DNA from: an uncultured Clostridia bacterium
GTDB taxonomy: Bacteria; Bacillota; Clostridia; Lachnospirales; Anaerotignaceae
Direction: 5' to 3'
Length of the DNA stretch: 62,772 nt
NCBI GenBank assembly: GCA_910583755.1
Contig: CAJTZO010000015.1
Coordinates: 1-62,772 of the forward strand
In this document: piece after piece, positions 33,950 to 43,037 of the stretch
How the letters are laid out: the number at the start of each line of letters is the position of its first letter
Numbering within the stretch: the stretch's first letter is position 1
Notes under the pieces: generated by a model
Told to the model about the DNA's origin: nothing
Seen by the model: the letters and a program-made list of their open reading frames with translations, nothing else
Database searches by the model: none
Made by a program: the position numbers and the translations under genes

Positions 33950-34964
33950 CAGTTATCACCTTTTCATTGACACTCATTACAAATTCCTCTACTTTCTTAT
34001 AATTTGGTTTTTTTGGTAATGTAGTATGTTTTATTGCTTGTTCCATTTTATATTGATACTCGTCTACCATTTCAAAAAATTCATTTTGAAATGTACCATC
34101 TTCTTTTTGGTATTTTCCATTTCTAATGCTCATAAGTAAATCATGTTCTTTTTCTCTATAAGTATTGATTTCTTGTTTTTCCAAAATATCAATACACATT
34201 AAGTATAACCTAATTAAATGCATTGCATGTTTGTTTAAATGTACATTATCTTTTTTTCTATTTCTTCCATTTAATTTAGAATAATCTTTTACAATATTGT
34301 GCATTTCTGCCCATAAACCTTTATAGTCTCTTAAGGGATAATGTTGTAATTGAATATCCATATATATTTCACTATCAAAATTTTCTTTCTGAGAAGTATC
34401 TACATAAAGCTTAATAGAACCATCTTCAAAATGTTGATACCTCTGTTCAAAACTATACATGGCTGACTTTAAAGAATTCATGACATGTTTTTCTTTTTCA
34501 GATTGTGGGTAGGAATCCCTTGCTAATGCATTTTGCAGCCTACGTAATTGCGCATCTGCATATCCTCCAAAAGAATGAATTGCCTTTTGAGACAAAAACA
34601 GTTTAGCATTCTCAAGTAATTGTTTTCCTTCTGGTGAAATATAAAGATAATGGTCTTTTTTACAACCCAATAATTCTATACAGTTAGGATTACAATTCAA
34701 AAGCAAAGGAATTAATTTATTAAAAGCATAGATAACTGTATCTGTAGAGGTATCTATTACTTGCTCAAAGTGGCTCATGCCAATTAAATCAGATTTACTA
34801 TTTAACGCACAACCACGAACATCAATATCTGAACTTTCCACATTGGTACCATAAGCATAACTTCCTCCTAAAGTAAGAAACATCATTTTATCTTTTAAAT
34901 GTTCATTCGTTCTTAAAAAATCATAACTTGATTTTTGTAAAGAATTTTTTATTTGTTCTATCAT
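33936..34964 (-). CDS. Nucleotidyltransferase, DNA polymerase beta superfamily (YcgL/COG3541-like)
   Basis: 342 aa. Catalytic NTase motif GGSYAYGTNVESSDIDVRG at residues about 33-50 (GS then DxD), followed by a mostly helical region with KKDNVHLNKHAMHLIRLYLM. Start ATG 34964 has GAGAGGTG upstream; the nearest longer ATG (34991) has no good site. A terminator lies before it, so it forms an operon with the HD gene rather than with the hemerythrin gene. This NTase type is known from RNA repair and toxin-antitoxin contexts; an RtcB-like ligase gene is 6.6 kb away. Confidence 0.8.
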   Translation of the reverse strand: MIEQIKNSLQKSSYDFLRTNEHLKDKMMFLTLGGSYAYGTNVESSDIDVRGCALNSKSDLIGMSHFEQVIDTSTDTVIYAFNKLIPLLLNCNPNCIELLGCKKDHYLYISPEGKQLLENAKLFLSQKAIHSFGGYADAQLRRLQNALARDSYPQSEKEKHVMNSLKSAMYSFEQRYQHFEDGSIKLYVDTSQKENFDSEIYMDIQLQHYPLRDYKGLWAEMHNIVKDYSKLNGRNRKKDNVHLNKHAMHLIRLYLMCIDILEKQEINTYREKEHDLLMSIRNGKYQKEDGTFQNEFFEMVDEYQYKMEQAIKHTTLPKKPNYKKVEEFVMSVNEKVITGEYR

Positions 34965-35000
34965 TTTTTCACCTCTCCCACGCTCATTCATGCTATTACA

Positions 35001-35028
35001 AAAAGAGGGAAAAATTCCCTCTTTTATT
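35001..35028. terminator. Terminator after the hemerythrin-REC gene
   Basis: AAAAGAGGGAA pairs with TTCCCTCTTTT around AAA. The minus-strand reading ends in CTCTTTTTG. It lies between the hemerythrin fusion and the nucleotidyltransferase gene. Confidence 0.75.
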
Positions 35029-35030
35029 TT

Positions 35031-36947
35031 TTATACTTCATAAAACATCAAGCTTTTTCGTTTTTCAAAATAACTATCTATTTTTTTCTTAATATCTGTG
35101 GGTTTTAAATATTTTGATAAATAGCCTTCTGGTTTCAAATCAATGACTTTTCTAACGCTTTCTTGGTCTGTCTTACTTGTCAAAAAAATAACAGGAACAT
35201 CTGCAAATTCTTCTTCTGAACGAAGCATCTCCAATACTCGTCTTCCATCACAAATTGGCATTTCATAATCTAGTAAAATTAAATCTGGTTTATCCAATGT
35301 AATCGCTCGAATCGCAGATAAAGCAGATTTTACTAACGATACATCATAATCCTTGTTTAACAATTCTTTCATACCTTGTTGTATTGTAAGAGAATCATCT
35401 ACTACAAGAACTTTCGGCTTTTTACATGCTTCTTTTTCACTTTCCTTTTTTTCTGTTAAATATTTTTCTACTTCAACCATTGCATTACTTGTTTTAATTG
35501 GTTCTGGAATGGTCTCTTTTTCTTGCACCTTTTTATTAATCAGATACTTTTCTATTTCTACCATGATGTTATTAATATCAATTGATTTTAAAGTTGTTCC
35601 TTTTTCATTTGCCTTTTTCTCTGTAAAATATTTTTCTATTTCCACCATAATACTATTGATATTAATAGGGTTCATATTTGCTTCCTGTTTTTTCTTTTCT
35701 GTAAAATATTTTTCTATTTCTGCAATAATACTATTTACTTCAATCGGCTTTGTAGGTGTTTCCTCTTTGTTTACCTTTTGATTTGTAAAATAATTTCCAA
35801 CCTTGTCCATCGCCCTATTAATCTCCATTGGCTTGGACGCTCCTGCTCCTTCCACAGCATCTCTATCCATAAAATATTTTTCTATTTCTGCCATTGCAGT
35901 ATTTTTTCTGTTTGAACTTATAGGAGCAGCTTTTTTACTTTCGGCATTTCTATTTTCTAATTTTTTTCTTTCTTCTCTTTCCTGCTCCTCTGTAAGATAT
36001 TTTTCCACCTTACTTACTTCTTTTTTCGTATCAACAGGAGTAATCAGACTATCTTCTAGTAAATGTGGCGCAATCATACAATAGGAAAAATATCCCGCAC
36101 CAGTGTCAAATAACAAACTGAGTTGTAGTTTTTCCTTTTCAAATATCTTCTGAAATTGTTCATGCGTCAATAAATTTTCTTCTTTCATTTCATACAATTC
36201 AGCGGAGGGAAAATATTTCATAACACGTCCCACAAATTGCTGTGCAGTATACCTAGTAGCATTTATCAACATTGTATCCAATTTATTCGACTTAACGCCC
36301 ATAATTTTTCCAACTGTATTAATCAATAATTGTTCCTCAAAAACTAAAAAGGTTTCCCATGTTCTATTCTGCTCTTTTGTGCTGTAAACAAGACGATAGT
36401 AAATTCCTTTTCCAAATTTTTCTCCATTATAGGTTTCACTGATGACATGAGATTCCAAATGAAACATATTATACAAAAGTTGAACAATATTTTTTTCAAT
36501 CGCAGTATGTTCTTTACTAGATAAACGTTTTATCCATTTACTTGAGTTCTCTCCTACAATTGCAAGGTCTTCTGTTAGGGTATGTCCAATCAGCCACCCT
36601 GCACAGACCCCTAAAAAATGATTCACAGAATTTGGAGAATAATTTGTTAATTTTAATTCTTGTTCTAATGCTGGAAGTGTATTTTCTCGAAATTCTTTGT
36701 GAATCCTTCTATGTGTTTCAAATTCTTTGTAGTCAATGGATGCCATATAGTCTTCTTCATCTTTAAAATGTTTCATGGCATGTTCTTTAAAATATTTTAC
36801 TCCCTCTTGACATGCCCATTGACTTTTTTTCTCTTCTTCACCAAATGCGAAAAGTTTATTGATAATCTTAAAAAGTCTTTTATGTTCTTTATCAATAATA
36901 TCAACACCGATATTATATTTATCATCCCATACCAACTGATTATCCAT
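35031..36947 (-). CDS. Hemerythrin / CheX-like / tandem-repeat / REC multidomain protein
   Basis: 638 aa, no signal or membrane segment. Residues 1-135 are bacteriohemerythrin with all expected diiron ligands (H22, H60, E64, H79, H83, H122, D127). Residues about 150-300 resemble CheX-type phosphatase domains (helix-rich, INTVGKIMGV and NATRYTAQQFVGRVMKYF). Residues about 315-510 hold seven variants of a 26-28-residue repeat built on MVEIEKYFTEKK and PIxxN. Residues 510-638 are a receiver domain with DD (517-518) and phospho-acceptor D560 (LLDYEMP). No output domain is present, so it may act by protein contacts. Diiron site suggests oxygen or NO sensing. It is 413 bp from the substrate-binding gene downstream of the kinase. 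The CheX assignment is tentative. Confidence 0.8.
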   Translation of the reverse strand: MDNQLVWDDKYNIGVDIIDKEHKRLFKIINKLFAFGEEEKKSQWACQEGVKYFKEHAMKHFKDEEDYMASIDYKEFETHRRIHKEFRENTLPALEQELKLTNYSPNSVNHFLGVCAGWLIGHTLTEDLAIVGENSSKWIKRLSSKEHTAIEKNIVQLLYNMFHLESHVISETYNGEKFGKGIYYRLVYSTKEQNRTWETFLVFEEQLLINTVGKIMGVKSNKLDTMLINATRYTAQQFVGRVMKYFPSAELYEMKEENLLTHEQFQKIFEKEKLQLSLLFDTGAGYFSYCMIAPHLLEDSLITPVDTKKEVSKVEKYLTEEQEREERKKLENRNAESKKAAPISSNRKNTAMAEIEKYFMDRDAVEGAGASKPMEINRAMDKVGNYFTNQKVNKEETPTKPIEVNSIIAEIEKYFTEKKKQEANMNPININSIMVEIEKYFTEKKANEKGTTLKSIDINNIMVEIEKYLINKKVQEKETIPEPIKTSNAMVEVEKYLTEKKESEKEACKKPKVLVVDDSLTIQQGMKELLNKDYDVSLVKSALSAIRAITLDKPDLILLDYEMPICDGRRVLEMLRSEEEFADVPVIFLTSKTDQESVRKVIDLKPEGYLSKYLKPTDIKKKIDSYFEKRKSLMFYEV

Positions 36948-37297
36948 AATAAAATCCTCCCCTTAACTACAATTAACATTCCGTTTTCTGTAGAACTTTT
37001 GTAAAAACTTTTTCCTTTGTTTTTCATCTTCCCTTAATTTTTCATTCTATTTCTTTTGTTTTTATTATATTTTTACAAAAACAGTTTTTTACGCATTCTA
37101 TTCAGTATTTTTAAAATTCATTCTATCTCTTATGATTACTTTGTAGATAAAAATATTTGTTCTCTTTGCTTACCATACAACCTTTCCCAAAACATGTACT
37201 ATTTTATCACTCACCTAGGTTTGTTATCACCTCTTTTCCTATTGATTTTGTTATTTTTTAAAGAACCTTTTATAAATATATTAAAGTAAAAACATTT

Positions 37298-37326
37298 AAA
37301 AAACAAGAGATACCTTATCACTTGTT
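37298..37326 (-). terminator. Terminator after the solute-binding gene
   Basis: On the minus strand AACAAG-T-GAT pairs with ATC-T-CTTGTT, followed by T6. It separates this gene from the hemerythrin fusion. The rest of 36948-37297 is AT-rich with no gene that I trust. Confidence 0.7.
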
Positions 37327-37360
37327 AGCAAAACTTTTTTGTTGAAAATTTTTTAAGATT

Positions 37361-38665
37361 CTAATTTTTCTGTAATGCTTGTTCTTGTAATTTATCAAAT
37401 TCTGCCATACATTCTTCCACACTAGCACCATTTAATAAATTTCTTACAATGATGCAAGTATTTCCCCATTGTTCTACATTCATTCCAGCATTAGAACCCA
37501 ATACATAAGTATTTTCTTTCATTTTATCATTTAATGGTTTTAATGCTGGGATACAATTTACTTCAACATTTTTAGAAGGAGAGATAACCTTATTTGTTTC
37601 TGTATAAAGCTGAAGTGCTTCATCAGAAAGTATAGTATCTAAAACTTTTATTGTATCTTCCAAATGTTCTGCATTTATATTAATACCATAGCCTGTCATA
37701 GATACAACAGGCATTTGTCCTCGTTTACTGGGAAAACCAATGACTTGCAATTCAAAATCTGGATTTCCATAAGCAGTTTCTGTATTCGCTGCGCCCCAAT
37801 ATGCCATAACAATCGGTGTTTTTTGTGCTAAAAAATCAGGTCCTTCTGCCTCAATGGCTTCTGAAATAAGAGCTTTTTTTGCATCAACATAGCCATTATC
37901 TATCAATTCCTTTAAAAACATAAAACCGGGACGCATATAGTCACTATATTTTTTTTCACCAGAATTTAACGCTTGTATTTCTACCTCCGTATTACCACCA
38001 TTATACAAATCTGCATACGCTTGCGCAAATACAAAATTTTCTAGCCACCAACGATTTGCTCCAACTGGTGTCTCAATCCCATTTTCTTGAAACACCTTAC
38101 AACATGCTAAAAATTCCTCTGGTGTATTTGGCAAAGATAAATTATATTTATCAAACATATCTTTATTAACAAACAAACCATGTGCAACTATTTCTTGTGG
38201 AATTGCTACCAATTTTCCATTTACAGTATTTGCTGTTTTTACAACTTCTCTTAAATTTTCTGCATTATCTAAGATAGATAAATCAGCTAAAAATCCCTCT
38301 GAACCTAATATTTGTATTGTATCTGGATTTAATAAATAGAAATCATCCATATTATTTCTTGCTCTATCAAGGCATACATCATCATATGTTTTTTCTTGAT
38401 AATTTTCTGCAGTATATGTTTTATATTCCACAAGTAAATTTAATTTTTTTTCTGCAATAGCTATTGTTGTATCAAAAGCATTTCTTGCAACATTATCAAA
38501 CTCAGGATTTGTTTTTTCCATAGGACCAAACAAATTTACAATTTTTTTGTCCTCTTGTTCAGAGATAATTAAATTTTTAGACTTTTTCTCTTTACAAGCA
38601 GACATAGCAAAAATAAAAACAGTTGCTATTAAAATTGTAGTTATTTTTTTAATCTTATTTTTCAT
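37361..38665 (-). CDS. Lipoprotein, extracellular solute-binding protein family 1
   Basis: 434 aa. N-terminal MKNKIKKITTILIATVFIFA with a lipobox-like MSAC gives a lipid-anchored protein. The body has the family 1 type-I/II binding fold (GFLADLSIL, GIETPVGANRWWLEN). Start ATG 38665 lies within the last codons of the kinase gene (11-base overlap, AGGAAC upstream), so it is translationally coupled. No ABC permease or ATPase is in the window. The likely role is to sense a ligand for the kinase, rather than uptake. The ligand is unknown. Confidence 0.85.
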   Translation of the reverse strand: MKNKIKKITTILIATVFIFAMSACKEKKSKNLIISEQEDKKIVNLFGPMEKTNPEFDNVARNAFDTTIAIAEKKLNLLVEYKTYTAENYQEKTYDDVCLDRARNNMDDFYLLNPDTIQILGSEGFLADLSILDNAENLREVVKTANTVNGKLVAIPQEIVAHGLFVNKDMFDKYNLSLPNTPEEFLACCKVFQENGIETPVGANRWWLENFVFAQAYADLYNGGNTEVEIQALNSGEKKYSDYMRPGFMFLKELIDNGYVDAKKALISEAIEAEGPDFLAQKTPIVMAYWGAANTETAYGNPDFELQVIGFPSKRGQMPVVSMTGYGININAEHLEDTIKVLDTILSDEALQLYTETNKVISPSKNVEVNCIPALKPLNDKMKENTYVLGSNAGMNVEQWGNTCIIVRNLLNGASVEECMAEFDKLQEQALQKN

Positions 38666-41240
38666 TTTCCTGTTCCTTTCTTGCAATACATTCTTTTAAT
38701 GTTTTCTTTAACAATCCTATATCAATCGGTTTTGCTATATGAACGGTCATACCTGCTTCTAATGCTTCCTTTTCATCTTCTACAAAAGCATTTGCTGTCA
38801 TTGCTATAATTGGTATTTTCTTTGCATCTTCCCTTTTTAAAGTGCGGATTGCTCTGGTTGCATCAAAACCATTCATCACTGGCATTTGAACATCCATCAA
38901 AATCGCATCAAACTCGTTTTCTGCTGAACAATTAAACCGTTCTACTGCTAATTGTCCGTTTTCCACCATTTCACAACTTGCCCCTTCGATTGCTAAAATT
39001 TCCTCTAAAATTTCAGCATTAATTTCATTATCCTCTGCTGCAAGAAAGTGAAATCCTTCTAAATTATTCTGATTCATTATCTGCAATTCATTTTTTTCTT
39101 TCTGTAGAACTTCTGTTATTTTCTCTTTTAATGCAGATACAAAAAATGGTTTTATTAATACTCCTGTATTTTTTATACAAAGCACCTGCTCCATCTCATT
39201 TTTGTCATGTTCTGTCAAAAATAGAATTGGTATCATATCTGTTAATAATTCTCTTATTTTTTTTATTATTTCTATATTATTTATTCCCGGAATATCCCAA
39301 TCCAATAAAATTATGTGATATTCTTGGTTTGTTTCTAAAGATTGCTGTATTTTTTCAAGTGCTTTTTCTATACTAATCACTGTATCAACAGAAACCATTG
39401 TATCTTGCATAAGTGTTTGAATATCTTTACAAAATTCTATTTTTTCAACGACTAACATATGAGAAATTCCATTCTTTTCCCAAAACTGTTTATCTGCTTG
39501 TTCTTCTGGAATCCGAAATTCTAAGTCTACCCTAAAAAGACTTCCCTTCCCTACTTCACTAAAAACTTCTATAGTTCCCCCCATTAACTCCACAATATTT
39601 TTTGTGATTGCCATGCCAAGCCCTGTTCCTTGTACTTTATTTGTTGTACTATTTTCTTCTCTTGTAAAAGCATCAAAAATTGTTTCAAGGTATTTGGGTG
39701 TCATACCATATCCATTATCCTCTACCTCGATTTTGATATGTTCATATTGTTTAGAACGTTGTTTTAATCCTATAATACGAAACCAAATTTCTCCGTTTTC
39801 TTGTGTATATTTTACAGCATTAGAAAGAAGATTAATCAATATTTGATTGGTTCTTGTTTTATCTCCAATAAAATCTTCATGTTTTATTTCTGTTACTTCA
39901 ACATGAAACATTTGATTTTTTGCTTTTGCCATGGGTCGAATAATGGCATCTACAGAAGATACTAAATCACTTAAAGCAAACTCTTCAAAATTTAGTACCA
40001 CTTTTCCACTTTCAATTTTAGAAACATCCAAAATATCATTAATTAAGTTTAATAAATGTTGTCCAGATGCCATAATTTTTTTAGTATATTCTTTTACTTT
40101 TGCTGGATTTTCTGCATCCATGGAAAGCAATGTGGTAAATCCAAGTACGGCATTCATTGGTGTACGAATATCATGCGACATATTAGAAAGAAACATGGTC
40201 TTAGAATTACTTGCTAGTTGCGCTGCTTGCAAAGCCTCTGCCAATTGCTTATTGTGTATTTTTCTTTCGGCTTCTCTTTCTTTTCTGATTCTAATTTGTT
40301 GTCTTTGATTAAAGTAATACAACATACAACAAAGAAAAAAAGCCACTAACATTACAAAAACAACAATAAGAATATTTTGGTTTACTGTTTTTCCCTCTTG
40401 CTGAATTGCTTCAATTGGTACATAACCAATTAAATAAATAGCACCATTATTGACAGACCACATATAATTGAGTGCACTTTTTTGTCGAATATCATGATAA
40501 AATAAGATATTTTTTCCAGTTTTAATACATTCAATTACTTCATTCCGAAGGCTCTTTTCCAAAATATTATTTGCGCGGAAAAAATCTTCTAAATTAAGAT
40601 GTCCTGCATCTCTTTGTCCCATTCCTTTTGGTTTTAATACAAGTCTTTCATTTTTTGCATCCATAATATAAAGCATAGCTTTGCCATTATAAAATCCATT
40701 TGGAAGTGATTTATCAAAAGAGTCATAAACATATTCGATATAAAGAGTTGCTATTGTTTGACCATCCTTTTCTACAGGACATTTCATGGTGTATGCCCAT
40801 GTTCCCATATAATTTAGATAGGATTCTGAAATAGGTAAATCATCTACTGTTTTTCCAGAAGAAAAATTTAATTCTCTTTCTGAAAATACTTCTTCTTGAT
40901 TAGAAATTCCTTCTGTTTCTCCTGCTAAAATTAATGACATTTTTACCATTGTTTGATTTTTATGATAGGAACGAATAAATTCTTCTGGATTTTCTATTAT
41001 GGTAAGTTCTTGTGCAATCAGTTTTTGAAATTCTGCTTCTTTTATTAAAATTGCCTCTATGGTACCTTTCATTAAATCCAGACTTTCGCTTAAATTTTGA
41101 ATTGCTGAATTAGACATTTCCACAGACACTTTTCGTGACACAGAAAATACAACAGTTCCTAAAATACAAAAAACAAATATAATGGAAAAAAATAAGGAAA
41201 TTTGTTTGTCCTTTTTATTTTTTTGTTGTGCTCTTTTCAT
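38655..41240 (-). CDS. Hybrid sensor histidine kinase
   Basis: 861 aa. TM1 about 15-37, extracellular sensor of about 245 residues (dCACHE-like by size, not verified), TM2 about 287-309, HisKA with H356 (SNMSHDIRTPMN), ATPase with N474 region (NLLSNAVKYT), DNGYG and GTGLGMA. A first receiver (about 592-715) has D647 but lacks the usual paired acidic residues (it reads VVEK), so it may be degenerate. A second receiver (about 730-855) has the full set with D783 and K837. No HPt domain. It is coupled to the solute-binding lipoprotein and followed by the hemerythrin/REC gene. No DNA-binding response regulator is adjacent. Confidence 0.92.
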   Translation of the reverse strand: MKRAQQKNKKDKQISLFFSIIFVFCILGTVVFSVSRKVSVEMSNSAIQNLSESLDLMKGTIEAILIKEAEFQKLIAQELTIIENPEEFIRSYHKNQTMVKMSLILAGETEGISNQEEVFSERELNFSSGKTVDDLPISESYLNYMGTWAYTMKCPVEKDGQTIATLYIEYVYDSFDKSLPNGFYNGKAMLYIMDAKNERLVLKPKGMGQRDAGHLNLEDFFRANNILEKSLRNEVIECIKTGKNILFYHDIRQKSALNYMWSVNNGAIYLIGYVPIEAIQQEGKTVNQNILIVVFVMLVAFFLCCMLYYFNQRQQIRIRKEREAERKIHNKQLAEALQAAQLASNSKTMFLSNMSHDIRTPMNAVLGFTTLLSMDAENPAKVKEYTKKIMASGQHLLNLINDILDVSKIESGKVVLNFEEFALSDLVSSVDAIIRPMAKAKNQMFHVEVTEIKHEDFIGDKTRTNQILINLLSNAVKYTQENGEIWFRIIGLKQRSKQYEHIKIEVEDNGYGMTPKYLETIFDAFTREENSTTNKVQGTGLGMAITKNIVELMGGTIEVFSEVGKGSLFRVDLEFRIPEEQADKQFWEKNGISHMLVVEKIEFCKDIQTLMQDTMVSVDTVISIEKALEKIQQSLETNQEYHIILLDWDIPGINNIEIIKKIRELLTDMIPILFLTEHDKNEMEQVLCIKNTGVLIKPFFVSALKEKITEVLQKEKNELQIMNQNNLEGFHFLAAEDNEINAEILEEILAIEGASCEMVENGQLAVERFNCSAENEFDAILMDVQMPVMNGFDATRAIRTLKREDAKKIPIIAMTANAFVEDEKEALEAGMTVHIAKPIDIGLLKKTLKECIARKEQENEK

Positions 41241-41578
41241 TGATATTCTCCGTTTCTACTCTATCTATATTAAAATTTGAAACGTATTACACTATAAAAT
41301 ATGGAAGGGGATTTACTTCTTTTCCACATGATTATCCTTTGTATTTTTATTAGTTGATAAACATTATTATAATGTTTTCATTATACCTCCTACCTTCTTT
41401 TTGTGTCAATATTATGTTATATTCCTATCATATGTAGTATGTCTCATATGTGGAATAAAAAAGCAATGTTTTTCCTAAAATAATATCATTCAAATTGCAT
41501 TATAAGGTAAAAATTGATATACTATACTTGTTACTCTATGGATTCCCACGCAAAAATATCATCTATTTAGGAGGCAAC
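41241..41578. other. Divergent intergenic region, kinase/RtcB
   Basis: 338 bp, AT-rich, no gene. It holds the promoter regions of the minus-strand kinase and the plus-strand rtcB. An RBS AGGAGG (41569-41574) serves rtcB. I see no confident -35/-10 pair. Confidence 0.4.
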
Positions 41579-42784
41579 ATGATAGAATTAAAAGGAAAAT
41601 ACAATGAAGCAAAAGTTTTTACTGATGTGATAGATGAAAGTTCTATTTCTCAGATTATTCTTTTATTAAATCAAGAATTTATTTCTGGAAGTAAAATAAG
41701 ACTTATGCCAGATGTACATGCAGGTGCTGGTTGTACAGTGGGAACAACTATGACTATTACAGACAAAGTTGTACCAAATTTAGTAGGTGTAGATATTGGT
41801 TGTGGTATGGAAACTATTAAAATTAAAGAAAAGCACATTGAATTACAACAACTTGATAAATTGATATATGAAAAAATCCCTTCCGGCTTTCACATAAGAG
41901 AAAAACCACATCATTATTTGGATAACATCTATCTGGAAAAATTATATTGCTATGACTATATCAATCCCATCAGAGCAGAAAAAAGTTTAGGCACATTGGG
42001 TGGTGGTAATCACTTTATTGAAGCAAACAAAGACAAAGAAGGAAATATTTATATTGTTATTCATTCTGGAAGTCGTCATCTTGGTTTGGAAGTAGCAAAT
42101 TACTATCAACAAGAAGGTTACAAATCATTAAATGGCTGTTCCAAGACGGATATTGATGCCCTGATTATCACTTTAAAAGCACAAGGTAGACAAAAAGAAA
42201 TTCAAAAAACAATAAAAGCATTAAAAAATACAAAAATATCATCCATTCCAAAGCAGCTTGCTTATGTAACAGGAAACTTATTTTTACAATATATCCATGA
42301 TATGCAAATTATTCAAGAATATGCTGAATGGAATCGAAAAGCAATGATGTATGAAATTGTAAAAGGAATGAAATTGCATGTCATAGAACAATTTACTACT
42401 ATACACAACTATATTGATACAGAAAGCATGATACTAAGAAAAGGGGCTGTATCAGCAAAAAAGGGAGAAAAATTATTAATTCCAATTAATATGAGAGATG
42501 GCTCTTTAATTTGTATAGGAAAAGGCAATGATGACTGGAATCAATCTGCACCACATGGTGCTGGTCGTTTAATGAGTCGTTCTGCTGCAAAAAAATCCTT
42601 TACTGTTTCAGAATTTCAAAAACAGATGAACGATGTTTATACCACTTCTGTAAATAAGGATACTTTAGATGAATGCCCTATGGCATACAAAAATATGGAA
42701 GACATCGTAAATAATATTGGTGACACTGTGGAAATTTTGGAAGTAATAAAACCTATCTATAATTTTAAGGCAGGCGGAGAATAA
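41579..42784 (+). CDS. RtcB-like RNA ligase (short form)
   Basis: 401 aa, GTP-dependent RNA ligase joining 2',3'-cyclic phosphate and 5'-OH ends. Conserved metal and guanylation motifs: MPDVHAGAGCTVGTT, GVDIGCGMET, LGGGNHFIE, HSGSRHLG and the guanylate-accepting His in QSAPHGAGR. The N-terminal part is shorter than in classic RtcB (about 480 aa), as in the RtcB2/RtcB-like branch. Start ATG 41579 after AGGAGG; a longer frame from 41495 has no support. RtcB with NTase and HD partners points to tRNA or rRNA repair, though these genes are not contiguous here. Confidence 0.9.
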   Translation: MIELKGKYNEAKVFTDVIDESSISQIILLLNQEFISGSKIRLMPDVHAGAGCTVGTTMTITDKVVPNLVGVDIGCGMETIKIKEKHIELQQLDKLIYEKIPSGFHIREKPHHYLDNIYLEKLYCYDYINPIRAEKSLGTLGGGNHFIEANKDKEGNIYIVIHSGSRHLGLEVANYYQQEGYKSLNGCSKTDIDALIITLKAQGRQKEIQKTIKALKNTKISSIPKQLAYVTGNLFLQYIHDMQIIQEYAEWNRKAMMYEIVKGMKLHVIEQFTTIHNYIDTESMILRKGAVSAKKGEKLLIPINMRDGSLICIGKGNDDWNQSAPHGAGRLMSRSAAKKSFTVSEFQKQMNDVYTTSVNKDTLDECPMAYKNMEDIVNNIGDTVEILEVIKPIYNFKAGGE

Positions 42785-42802
42785 ATTTTTAAAAAATTAC
42801 AG

Positions 42803-42830
42803 CAGGGAAATTTTTATTTTCCCTGCTTAG
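42803..42830 (+). terminator. Terminator after rtcB
   Basis: AGCAGGGAAA pairs with TTTCCCTGCT around TTTTTAT. The T-run beyond is weak. Confidence 0.6.
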
Positions 42831-42915
42831 CCTATAAAAACTTTGTTCTCAAACTTCTGCTTTTTCTTAAAAAAAACAAATAGAAACTCTATCCTTGATA
42901 AGTCCCACAAAATTC

Positions 42916-42944
42916 TTTACATTGTCATAACTCCATGCTATACT
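42916..42944 (+). promoter_or_regulatory. Promoter of panG-panB-panC
   Basis: TTTACA (42916-42921), 17-bp spacer, TATACT (42939-42944), 94 bp before panG. Confidence 0.65.
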
Positions 42945-43037
42945 GTTCCAGATGGATAGTATTCCAAAGGGAAATTATACCGACAGCTTTTGAAAGATTT
43001 GTCATCTTTTTAGAACAAAATAGGAAGGTGATGTCTT

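Noticed and set aside
35353..36084. Plus-strand reading frames of 142 and 93 aa inside the hemerythrin fusion
   Set aside because: They are antisense shadows of the low-complexity repeat region and have no ribosome site or family similarity.
37056..37289. 77-aa plus-strand frame between the hemerythrin and solute-binding genes
   Set aside because: No ribosome site, biased Phe/Leu/Ile composition typical of AT-rich non-coding DNA, and no family resemblance.
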